Shown: piece by piece, positions 35,620 to 46,350 of the stretch
Layout: the number at the start of each line of letters is the position of its first letter
Position numbering within the stretch: the first letter of the stretch is position 1
From: Clavelina lepadiformis
Lineage: Eukaryota > Chordata > Ascidiacea > Aplousobranchia > Clavelinidae
Direction: 5' to 3'
Assembly: GCF_947623445.1 (NCBI RefSeq)
Contig: NC_135240.1
Location: forward strand, 19,902,001 to 19,966,000
DNA length: 64,000 nucleotides
Position numbers and translations under genes: made by a program
Notes under the pieces: generated by a model
What the model saw: the letters and a program-made list of their open reading frames with translations, nothing else
The model's database searches: none
Told to the model about the DNA's origin: nothing

Positions 35620-36345
35620 ATTATAATTAATTCCATAGTCTAAGGCTCTCTATACAGGTTTTACAAATCTTATGAGGAGCCCAAAGCTTATCTTGATCGC
35701 CAAGCTTCACTCCAAAACATGCAAGGTGTACTTGCTTGGCAAAATCAGTGATGTTTTTTATTTGATTCTCAGCAGTATACTCCCCACAAATGTAACAAAA
35801 TGAATCCGGGCTGTTTACACACCGACGTCGTGATAAACTCATATTTATGTAATTGTACTTAATTGGTATAGCAAGAATATATCGTGCACAAAACAAAATC
35901 GTTGAAGTAAGCAAAAATATACCCATGCAACTAACCAGTTTCAAGAAGAGTAACGCTTTATACATCTACAACTCGAAAGAAGTAAACTTGATGATAGCAA
36001 GGTCAGCGATTTTTGTCTTCACTGCATTAAATATTTCAAGAAAACAGGAGAAATTAGCGCATTTTTGTCAGTACATCAACAAAATAAGGCAGGTTTAATT
36101 AATGAGAATCACAATTGAGTCTATTCTGAGGTTCCAACCCAAACACAAACGTTAACGTGATAGCTACAACACTGTCACTAATGGAAGAAATAGTGAAAAA
36201 TGCTGAAATGAAGAAAATAGCCATATCTCGAAAACTAGAACTATTTCAGCAAAACCAATGCCGAATTCGGAATCAGCGACCTCAAATTACCCAAAATCCG
36301 TTGAAACATCGTTGGCATCTAAAAAAATTTTTTTGTTAGGCGGTG
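35620..36345 (-). pseudogene. Cys-rich transposon protein, copy C, N-terminal fragment
   Basis: Minus-strand frame from 35840: CVNSPDSFCYICGEYT, FGVKLGDQDKLWAPHKICKTC, ESLRLW and then a stop at about 35629. Only the first metal-binding module is left. Upstream, ATCTCGAAAACTAGAACT and CAGCGACC at 36223-36283 match copies B and D, and AAAAAAATTTTTTTGTTA near 36325-36342 resembles the right end of copy A, so this is the 5' end of an element. Confidence 0.65.
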
Positions 36346-38199
36346 TTATTATTATGCCTAAGTTAGTTAAAAAATCTAAAACTATATCTTTACTTACAAC
36401 TGTAAAAGTATAAGTACACCTATACTCTACGGCTACGCAGTCTGCTGTAAAGACCATTATGGTTAGGCATATATGTGTCAGAATTCGCTTCATTCAGGGC
36501 GTTCGTAAATTGCGAATTCGTTCACAAATTATGTAGGTATTCGCAATCTACTAACGCGTATGAAGCCTATGATATTTTGCCTGGCTGAATGGTTCATAAT
36601 AACGCGTTCATAAGTTGTATGTACGCTAACCTATCGTGTAAAAACCATAGTGCAGTGGTTGCGAGAATTTTTAGTAGTCTAGTTTTTTTTCAGCGAAAAA
36701 AATATTTTGATCAGTAACAAGTTTATGTACTCATCTTGCTCGGGCTTGGCCACGATAAGGTCACACTTGCATTCGCTGATCGGGAAACGGAGCCTTCCTG
36801 CCTGCTTTAGTCGAGCTTTTTGTGTCAGTAAATAGGCAGGCCCGACGACTAAATCGTGATACCCATTGATCCCCGCCAAATTGAAACTGTTTGCACAAGT
36901 CAAAAACTCAGGTATTAGTGCGGACCATATATGGAACGTGGGGTGGCAGGAGCGTCTTATAGGACTTCGCAATTTCATCACCACCGATTCCTACCCTACC
37001 GGAGTACTGAACCATACCACTAGCAGCCTACATACGGCTCAACCTTTGCGAACCAGCGTCGGCCGTTTCCGATTAACTCTGTGCAAAATTATTAGCGTGA
37101 AGCTTGTGAGGAGGAAACCGTAGACCAGCATGCCATATCCAGTTATTTTTTCTATTTAACTCCTCCCTCGGAATAGGCTACCACTACATGATCTGCGAAT
37201 TATAGATGACAGCACGACCCAGTTGCTGCTTGACTTTTGCCCTGGCATCTATAGTCCGAGTGATTGAATAGGCCTATCTTGTAGAATGGGGCTATATTAT
37301 GAGTTTCTACATATGCGATTGATAAAATAAAGGCAATTTCAACGAAACGTGAAACCATCTGGTTTCATCAGCTGGCTACACTAAATGTAACTGCTTCATT
37401 TGAAAGTAACTGCATCGTAAGAAACCAAACCAGTGCAAACTGTTAAAATCTCATGCAAATGTTTAATAACAAACCTGTGATGATTCATAACAGTTAATAG
37501 AAAAACTCCCAAAATAGAGTAAAAATGTGCAATTAAATTGCAGAAAATTCCTCTTCTCTATAAGCTGCTTAGTTAATATGGCTTGAGCAATAAAAAGTGT
37601 GTTTCGGTGCTTGACGATCAAAATAAGTTTTTAAACTGCAATTTTATTGTGATATTATTACAAATCGAATAGCCAATACACTACACTCGGGGAGATCATT
37701 CAACAAAAATGTATACGTTTTGTTGTTCATTTCTGTCTTGTTGCAAAATAACAAATCTGCGCTTGCAAGAATCATAACTAGTTCATGAAAATTACAAAAA
37801 TTGACGTTGATTTTATACTCGTGTTTGATTACGCACCTTAATTATAAGCTGCCTTCGATTATATGGTACAAACAAAGCGAAAAAAAAACAAGTACAGCAT
37901 TAACCACACTTAATAGCTACCATGCAAATGAGCAATGATGTAAGTACTCTGCTTTAAAATACAAAAAGGGCCTTAAACTAGCTGACGTCATAATATGTTC
38001 TACATCGATGAATTATGGCATTGTTGTAATAATGACACCATAAAGGTAGGTTTAAAATTCCTGTAACAATCAAAAATTCATATGGTATACGAATTTCTTT
38101 GCACCAAGTTTCTCTACAGGTTAAAGTTAGTCTAATATTTTACATCTTTTTTACAACTGTTTGGCGTATTTCTAACCGAAAGAGTATCTATTTATCAGG
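36346..38199. other. Intergenic, no gene supported
   Basis: A relatively GC-rich patch around 36740-37110 has open frames on both strands, but I see no domain or splice structure. The remainder is AT-rich and featureless. Confidence 0.4.
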
Positions 38200-40322
38200 A
38201 TGAAGTTTCTTTTTCAAACGGTAAGCTTTTGATTTTATTTGTCGAAACTAAGCGCAGCAAAGCAAGTACCGTAGGCTACGGCAAACCGGTTACGGTATAA
38301 GAGTTACCTTACGGTAGGCTACCGATACCTGCCATGCCCACCGTTGCCGTTCCAAGTAACACAGTGTTTTTTCGAGTTTACGATAACATTGCCTTGTCAG
38401 GTAAAGTGAAAAAGTATGGTCCATTGATAACGAGGCCCTGCAATCCCATTACGAAATTTGAATGCACAACTGACTAGCGCATAACTGGGGGAAATTTTAT
38501 TGTTGCCTGGGAGCCACAAATCTTAAAAAAAACTTGGTTTTGTTCCTGTTTCTTTTTTTTGAAGCAAGCAAATGATTAGCCTAAAAGGCCACACTTTTTC
38601 ACCCCTGGACTAACCTAGCCTAATTAGGCCTAGCTTATCCGTAATTATGGTTAACTTAGCGCTAGGACTTGGGCATTTACCGTCGATATAAATGAAAACT
38701 TAGTAAAAAAAAGATCCACACGTTGCCGCACGATTTTTTTCTCAGGAATAGCCGAATAGTCTTAAAACGGTAATCTATTCACAACCGTTGGTACAGTTAC
38801 GGCAGTGTATCACAGTAACAGGTACCCGCCGATATCGATTTGATTCAAATATATTGACGGGTTTGTTGTTTTTTGACATAAGTAGTTTTGTATGAATTTG
38901 GAAATAAAAACGGAAATAAATGATCGGAGTTAAGCAAAGCGACCAGCCGCTGGTCACAGTGAGACGTCTGTGTTTGTCCAGAGGAACAACACAAACAGAA
39001 TGTGATCGATCAATGTAAAGGATGTAAATGTGCTGAGTCTGATTAACTCCGTAAAGAATTACAGTAAAGTACGGCAAAATTACCGTTACATTACAACGGT
39101 TACACGAATTTCTGGTGGGCGGTGGGTGGTGGCCAGTTTTGGGGTTTAAATTGTGGGCGTAGTACTGTAATGTTCGTTACCTGTCCTTGTTGCGGAAGAA
39201 TAAACCTAAACTATGGTACCGGTTATATAATTATCCCCATCAAGGAATAATGCTGACACATACAAGCCACGTCTGTTGCTCAATGCCAAATTAGCCACAC
39301 CCTAGAAAGATAAAGGTCAATACCAATTTATTGTGCTGTAATTAAGTCAATGGCTCACTTCAGCCAAGTACAGCAACTATTTTAATGCTATACTAGTCAA
39401 TAATGTATTCAACTGCAATATTTTTTGCAGAGTTATCTTTTGGTGCTACTTCTTTTGGCAAGTGCATATTTCGATAAAGGAAATGCCCAAACAACGGATG
39501 AATCTACGAGTGCAGACGAATCTACAAATGCAAATGCTGTCGAAGAAACCACGGCGACTGAAACTACCACCACCACCAATACAACTACTACTACAACTAC
39601 AACCGCTGCCAGTAGCACGGCTTCTAATAACGGGAATACCGACAGCGCGAATGCGAATAACGCGGCTGCCAACAATGCGGCTGCCAGCACTACGGCTGCC
39701 AACAATGCGGCTACTACTGCCCAGGCTTCCGGTAGCACTGATGCAAATGAACAGCAGACTGCAGCCGATGATTCGGATAATTCTGTGAATGCTCCTGAAG
39801 ATACAACTGCAACAGATAACGGAGGTAACAAAAATTTCGTGTTCAGGCTAAGATCGCTCGATTCTGCAGGCCGATTGCATTTTATGGTAGATAGTCGGCC
39901 TGTGTGATGATTATGCTAAAAGTTAATTTCATACTTTTTTTATGTTTTCCGAAGATCTCCTTTCGCATATCCAGGTTACTGGGCATTTTAATGTGAACTG
40001 TCTCGACGACTGGGCTGCTAATATTTTATAGCTACTCTTACATTGTATTAATTAGGCTGTATACTAATATTTCAACCTCCAACTCGAAATCTTACGAACT
40101 GCATTTTGCCGTTTTCTTCTCCAATTTGTTCTGCATCACACTGATATTAAAAAGAACAAACTGTTATTATCAATATAGTGGTATATCGTTTGCAAAACAC
40201 CAACACATTCTGCAACAGTTAAAAATTAATTAAATTTGATATTTTTTGCAGCGGTTGTTACAACCAAGCTGTCTGTGATCGCTGTCTTCCTTACAATCTT
40301 CACATCAATTCTGCTCTTGTAG
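38200..40322 (+). CDS. Secreted mucin-like Thr/Ala/Asn-rich protein, probably GPI-anchored
   Basis: Three exons: 38200-38220, 39431-39824, 40252-40322, giving 161 codons plus stop. Exon 1 encodes MKFLFQT and exon 2 continues SYLLVLLLLASAY, which together make a clear signal peptide with likely cleavage after GNA. The mature part is about 110 residues of Thr, Ala, Asn and Ser with short repeats (NNAAANNAAAS, ETTTTTNTTTT), suited to dense O-glycosylation, then acidic DANEQQTAADDSDN. Exon 3 adds VVTTKLSVIAVFLTIF ending LLL, a hydrophobic tail with nothing after it, the usual shape of a GPI signal. Donors GTAAGC and GTAACA and acceptors TTTTTTTTGCAG and TTTTTTGCAG are good and phases fit. If intron 2 were retained, the frame would instead end at 39907 without the tail. 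Poly(A) signal AATAAA is near 40511. Confidence 0.7.
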
Positions 40323-41868
40323 ACGCCGTACATGTCTGTGTGTTTGTACTAAAATTATGACGCAGAAGATATGAAGAATTTATTACTATAAATTTTAACA
40401 AATTATTATTTTACTTACCAATTTAAGCGAAAATATTTTATAAAATGTTTGCATTTAACTGAGTATAATTTTCATGTTTTGCAGTAACCTCTATACATGA
40501 TATGACCATAAATAAAGTGATCGTAAAAGATGTCTGTTGTGACAGGGATTTATTTAAGACCCTCGTGCTCCAGTTTCTTAGGCAAACACGAACTAGCTTT
40601 AACAGTTTACTAAACGTTGATTGTATTTATCGATGAAGCTAGAAAACGTTTATGATGCAGTATCAAAACTATAATATACTTTGTTTGAAGTAAAATAGAA
40701 GGGATTTATAATAATCCAAGTCGGGAGAAATTTTGAAATCTCAAGGCTGAAGATTTCGCGCAACAAATAAATATAGAGCAAATATTACAGAAATTATTAA
40801 ACAGAATGAGTTGATAATGATCCACTTATGTTTTATCTCTTGAATAATTCATTCACGTAGTTTTAAATAAAACAGTTAATAAACAATAAATAACAATAAA
40901 CAAACACAGTTTTAAATTACAGACATTAGACCAGTGGCGGTCAAACTTATAAGTGTATGAACCACATAATATTATTTTGGTACCTTGGCCGTCCGCAAAC
41001 AATTATGCCCAAACTTATTATCCTGAAATTTTTGTTTAAAGACTGGTTTAGCAGTCAGTACCTTTTAACATCTGCTATGTTATTTATGTCCTTGCTTTGT
41101 CACAGTTTAAACTAGAATAATCGCCAAGCGTTTCACACAGTTAGGTTCAATTACATCAACCTTTAATTTCGACACTGATAGAGTGCCACAAAGATAAATA
41201 GAAAATGTGTATAAACGGAAACTTGCGCAAAGACGAGCCCGGTAACCGGAACTCGAGCAGTGAGGAATCAGCGCCGAGTTTAAGTGATAGAAAGACTTTA
41301 CTTCGGGGATAAAAAAATTGTGATAGATGATAGAACTCGTTGTTATACTATCATACTGAAAATTATTCTAACTAAACTTACTAAAGAAAGCTTATTTCAG
41401 GATTTTCTTAATCTTATTTGACTCCTAACAGTGTTCAGTGTGAAATTTTGCTAAATTTAATATCAATCCATTTTACACTGTGGGGTATGAAGTTTAAGCC
41501 AATGTATTATTGTTTTTTTAAGGAAAATTTTAATTAGTGCATAATACTCGTTAGCCTGGATTGAAAGTTACTGCCACAAAAAAGTGTAGGCTAAGTATAT
41601 CAAACTCCATAAGCACCACATAGCAAAAAACTCCAATATACTGTAGTAGCCTATTGTATAAAATAAATTTTGTCTATAACATACAATTAGGCTAAATCCT
41701 TATAATGAATCATTAATCACAAATCATATTATCGATCGTGGCGTTAGTGAACGCTAAACACCCATATATTACATAGAAATGTCAAAACGCCACTACGGGG
41801 ATGATTCTGTCTTTATTAACGTAGTGTGAAAGAAATGTTAAACCTTCTCGAAAAAATGTGCAAAAGTA
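40323..41868. other. Spacer, no gene seen
   Basis: Mucin-like gene 3' UTR up to about 40530, then AT-rich sequence. CAGTGGCGGTCAAACTT at 40934 looks like one hAT end, but no partner end was found. Confidence 0.4.
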
Positions 41869-42620
41869 ATGTACCAAACACAGCTATCTGCAGCTAAAAG
41901 CCCAATGACTATTTGTAAATCTCAAGCAAAATGGAGCAGTGAACTAGGTTGCTTGTTTACTGATTCTGACTGGAAAACGATATATCACGGCATCTATTCG
42001 GGCACACTTGAAAACAAACAGCGATCCTTCCAAATTAAATTAAATTTGAGTGCTATCGTTATCAAACGCACTCTGCATGGATTTGAATTAGTCAATAGCA
42101 ATAAATTTAGTTCCTGCAAAGAGCAAAATGAGTCTTTAGTGCACATATTTTTGTTCTGTAGTGAAGAAGTTATGGTATGAAATCGAATATTTATTTCCTG
42201 TTAATCTTTGGGTATCTTTTGTTTATCTCCCAAACATATTTAATTTGGTATAATTCATGAAAAGATACAAACTGGTGCTTTGCGGTGAACTTTGTGTTGC
42301 TCAAGATATTATGTTTACACCTGTAAGGTTCGGGGAAGTTTGCCAACCTTGAACGGAGTGTTACAGAGCTACGTGTATTCCAAACGCTCTGAGTATGTCA
42401 TCACCAAACGCAAAGAAGAACTTTTAAAGCACCACCAGAAGTGGGACGCTGTCCCTCTATATACTACAATTGATATACCAATAGGTATAGGCCTATGTGT
42501 ATTACGTTTTTTGTTTGCACTTGTTTAGTGTTTAGATTTGAACTGTTTTGTGATGGATGCACTCATAGTATAGGATTTCTTTTTTTTTCAACTTAATGTT
42601 ATTCTTTTAAATAAAATAAA
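41869..42620 (+). pseudogene. 3' fragment of a LINE reverse transcriptase ORF
   Basis: The frame 41869-42180 reads KWSSELGCLFTDSDWKTIY, then FQIKLNLSAIVIKRTL and HIFLFCSEE, the layout of the C-terminal region of Tx1/L1-type LINE ORF2 (W...I, F..K....T..L, C...E...H.F..C). After a frame break, 42315-42470 gives YVYSKRSEYVITKRKEELLKHHQKW, matching the usual tail. It ends in the A-rich AAATAAAATAAAAAAA near 42620. The rest of the LINE is absent: a 5'-truncated copy. Confidence 0.6.
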
Positions 42621-43073
42621 AAAACGCCACTACGATTTTTATCATTATTTTATTGTGCGTATTTTCATTGGCCACTGTAATTGAAGTTGTATGACAGCAA
42701 GGTTACTCACTTATCATGTTGTTTTTTTTCTGACCTTCTGAGCCAGGCTACTCATGACACCGTCCCAGACGGTAGCGTTTGTTCTAAGAAATACATCAAG
42801 TTTTACTTTGTGAGCATATTCTTGCAAGCAATATGCTGCCTGGGAAGGATACTTTCCCAAGTAGCCAAAGTATTTTTAATGTTTTAGCATCAAAAATGGT
42901 TTTGTGTTACTTGGGTTGTTTCTGATAAGGAGTTACATTTAATAGTAATAACTTAGTTGATTATACTTCTACAACAGATAACTCAAAACCTTCAATTGAT
43001 AATTCCGAATAAGCCCAGAATTATCTGCTGTATGCATCCATACAACCAGAGACGACGGAAGCAACGCCTAGAG

Positions 43074-43528
43074 CAGCGGTTCCCAAACTGGGGTCCGCGG
43101 ACCAACTAGGGTCCGTTAAGCAGTTTCAGAGGGTCCACTATGTACAGCAATCATTGTGATTCGATTATAAAGCTTTCTCGGGTGTATAATTAGTTTTTAG
43201 TTAGCAAATGTTTTCAACATTATAGCTGTACTAATACTATTTCCTCTCTACTCAATATAAAAAAAAACAAACCGACGGGATGTAGTACAGGATATGAGAG
43301 TTGCGCTATCTAAAACCAAACCAAACTTTGATGAGTTAATTGCAGCAAAAGAAGTGCACCCATCCCATTGAACGCTTATCGTCTTTGATAGTGTTTGCTT
43401 TTTCTTTCATTGGTGTGGTTTTTGCATTTTTCCTATAGCATTCTTTGATTTCTATAGGGCCACGAAATATCAAAATAATTGCAAAAGGTTCACCAGGCAA
43501 AATTTTTAGAAAAGTTTGGGAACCGCTG
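43074..43528. mobile_element. hAT-type MITE (455 bp)
   Basis: The ends are CAGCGGTTCCCAAACT and AGTTTGGGAACCGCTG, perfect inverses. The flanks GCCTAGAG and GTCAAGAG match at 6 of 8 positions, consistent with an old 8-bp duplication. No coding sequence. Confidence 0.85.
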
Positions 43529-43536
43529 GTCAAGAG

Positions 43537-44190
43537 TCTAGTTTTTCAGATATTCTTTTCCGGGAATCGATATCTGGAGTATTCCATTTTCATTTTCCGA
43601 GTGACACTTCAAGGCAAACGACACCAACAGTTGCACTTCCAATCCCACAGGTCAGTTCCGCTTATGTAGCATGTCAGAACGAAAACAATTGCAAGAGATG
43701 ATCACCTACAAATCATCAATAACTACTCACGTTTCCAGTACCAGCATTAGTGCAGGTTACTGGACAAAGTATCCGGATGATCTTGAGTCCGCTGTGCCAA
43801 AACCCGGTTATAAGAAAGCTGCAAAATAAGTTAGCCAACTTAACTAGATTCCTCGAAAATCTAGAGTCGCAGATTACATCACAGCAGGGATTACTCTTTA
43901 AAGAGCAACTGTATCACTGTGTCGCGCGTTTTCATAACTCTGTATCTAATGAACAACTGCAGCACAGCCACCGACAACAACGACAACATCGACGGTCTTA
44001 ACGTACTCGTCACCATCGTCATTTGTATTTCTATCAGCATTACTTTGGCTACAGCATAGCATATAGCTTGACATAAGGTCTAACATACTGAATAGTTTTC
44101 AGCAAAAAAAAAACGGGATCACATGTCCGGCCAAGAGCATATGCCACGTATCAATGCTTGTAATAAAGTGACTTTCTACTCATTTCAATT
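43537..44190. other. Unassigned stretch with weak exon-like frames
   Basis: Open frames on + between 43516 and 44001 are preceded by acceptor-like TAGTTTTTCAG near 43549, but no family is recognised. They may be remnants of a larger element. Confidence 0.3.
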
Positions 44191-44450
44191 TTAAGTGAAT
44201 TGAAATTGAAACAGTTTATCCAAACCACCTAAAATTTCTTCACTAATTCCTTTGAATGCGTTTTGCGTTTTTTCTTCATCCAACAACGGCTTTTGCCTTT
44301 CATCAAGGAAATATTTCTTCTCTTCTGGATCGTTTCTCTGTAAATATCTCAGCAGATGGTTTGCATCCGAGGCCAGGTCTTCGAATTTTATGACGTAGTC
44401 GTAGTTTACCAAGCAAGGGTTACATATGTCAGGTTACAATTTACTGTAAC
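44191..44450 (-). pseudogene. Carbohydrate sulfotransferase (CHST8-14 type) C-terminal fragment
   Basis: On the minus strand CNPCLVNYDYVIKFEDLASDANHLL resembles the C-P-C-x(3)-YD-[FY]-V-x-K-x-E-x-L-x(2)-DA block near the C-terminus of the HNK-1/chondroitin sulfotransferase family. Immediately upstream the frame hits a stop with no good acceptor, and the 5'-PSB and 3'-PB PAPS sites are absent. The C-terminal tail is also unusual. It is probably a dead gene fragment, or a lone exon if an acceptor was missed. Confidence 0.5.
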
Positions 44451-45194
44451 TATGCTATTCTTTATTGCACTTATAGCCTGTACATTTTCTACTAGCACTT
44501 TTTGGAAAAACAGATATATCACAAGGAGATACGTAAAAAGATTGCCCTTTGTGTCAGATATGGCTCAAATATTGCGTAAAAATTGTTGCTAAATTTTCAG
44601 AAGTGCGGGTTAGTAATGAGTAAGAAGAATATAATTCAAAAAATGGCTTAAAAATTTCTACAATTTTTTTATACAAAATTGTTATGCATTTAACACTTCT
44701 ATTTTAAGTTTTTGTAAACTAGAGGTCTACATTTTAAGTTTAAATCCAAAGTTTAGCAAAATTCTGCAAAAAAAACGACTTTTTTCTGAGTAGGAGGCAA
44801 ATAACTGTTGTTTTAGGTCAGACAATGCTTAATGATATTTTATCACAGAATTTGACAACTGACATGTATACATGCATTTGGCCTATACAGAAAAGGATTT
44901 GTACAAGCCAACGTTTCAGTTACAAGTAACATCATGAGATTTCTGTTGAATAACTCCTAAAAGTTTAGAAAAATATTAACTATTCTGCATTTTCAAAGTT
45001 TGTTATGTAAATAAAGCAAGTTTTTCGGTCCACAAAATTTTCCAGAAATGCTTAACGTTCATTGTAACTTTCTCAATAAACATCTTCCATTCCCAGCTAG
45101 CTTACATTCGTTACATACATAATTATATATAATCAAGGTACTCAGCCTCTCAAGAAACCGAGATCATTGCTCACTGCTAGTGTGAAGAGAAACA

Positions 45195-46140
45195 CTGTAA
45201 CAGGTGGAGAAGTTGAAGTATCTGGGAGTGCAATTCACGAATGATGGAATGCAGAATACTGAATTAGACACCGGAGTTGGTAAAGCAAGTGCAGTCATGT
45301 GTGAGCTACAACGTTCGGTCGTCATGAAGCGATAGCTTTCTAACACCGCAGTGCAATTCTAACACCGCAATTTATGAGTCAATTTTCCTTCCAATTTTCA
45401 TCTATGCTCATGAATCTTGGACAATGGCCGAAAGAACGAGCTCATGGGTGCAGACTTCAGAAACGGGATTTTTAATAAGGGTTTATGGCAGCGATTCCCA
45501 AAATGTGTACCGCGAATCTTTTTGGAATTTTGGAAAAGAACTTTATAAATATTTAAAATTACGGCTTACAGACAAGCATATGCGACTAAAAAGCGCTCTA
45601 ACTGCTTCAATAGCTGATAAATAAGAATATTTCCATCCAATAAGCACATCCATCGCATTAACACATGAAAATAAATTTTTTTTTTAAAGCGACTTTTCTT
45701 CTTTTGTAAGTGTGTCGTGAGCGTTTTATAATTTTTCTAGCGTGCCACAAGCTGAAAAAGTTTGGGAACCACTGGTTTATGGTGTAACGCTACTAGAACA
45801 CACGCGTAGCACCAAAATGTGTAAATCTCTAAATGCTGAGCCATTAGCCATGCTTCTTCGAATTGAGAGGTCCCAGCTACGATGTTTTTTGATATTTCCA
45901 GAATGACAGGAATCCACAGGAAAAACTTGAAAGTAAGTCATGCTTGCCACACCAACCGGTACAAGTCCAACGGATCGACCAAGAACAAGGTGGTACAATT
46001 ACATCACTGACCTGGTCTGGTCACGACTAGGTATTTCTTTAACTGAACTGGCAGACGGGCCAAAGATCGAGCACTGTTCCGGTAGCTCCTGCCTCCACCA
46101 CCCCGCTGAGAGGAAAACGTGGGTTTCGAAAAGGAAGAGA
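45195..46140 (+). pseudogene. LINE (RTE-like) reverse transcriptase C-terminal remnant, split by a hAT MITE
   Basis: Fragments in order on +: VEKLKYLGVQFTNDG, ELDTGVGKASAVMCEL, a stop-ridden part, MGADFRNGIF; then beyond the MITE TLLEHTRSTKMCKSL, RIERSQLRCF, and RPRTRWYNYITDLVWSRLGI. These follow the post-RT region of RTE/BovB-type LINEs (YLG, ...S..I...L, R..LRWFGH, GRPR.RW.D.I..D). The copy is dead through frameshifts and stops. Confidence 0.6.
45489..45774. mobile_element. hAT-type MITE (286 bp) inside the LINE remnant
   Basis: The left end CAGCGATTCCCAAAATG and right end AAGTTTGGGAACCACTG are inverted repeats. The target duplication GTTTATGG is perfect (45481-45488 and 45775-45782). Confidence 0.92.
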
Positions 46141-46350
46141 GATAAAGACACAAAAATTTGTATTTTTTGTATAAAATACAAATACCTTTTTACTTTTGTG
46201 TTCTTTGCATGCTTTCGTTATCGATACTTGACGACTAGTGGGATTTGTAAATAATAGGCCCACATTGTCCAGGTCGATTGGCCCGACTATGCATGGTCTC
46301 ACTCACTGCGCACTGCCCTGCGCAAGCCTAACACAAATCAATGCTTTATG

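Noticed and set aside
36679..37123. Overlapping open frames on both strands in a GC-richer patch
   Set aside because: No recognised domain, no convincing splice sites; open frames expected from the local composition.
39433..39831. 132-codon Ala/Val/Ser-rich frame on the minus strand
   Set aside because: It is the antisense shadow of the repetitive Thr/Ala/Asn region of the mucin-like gene; no splice or start context of its own.
40934..41000. Possible hAT element starting CAGTGGCGGTCAAACTT
   Set aside because: No inverted partner end or target duplication could be found within the next kilobase, so element boundaries cannot be supported.
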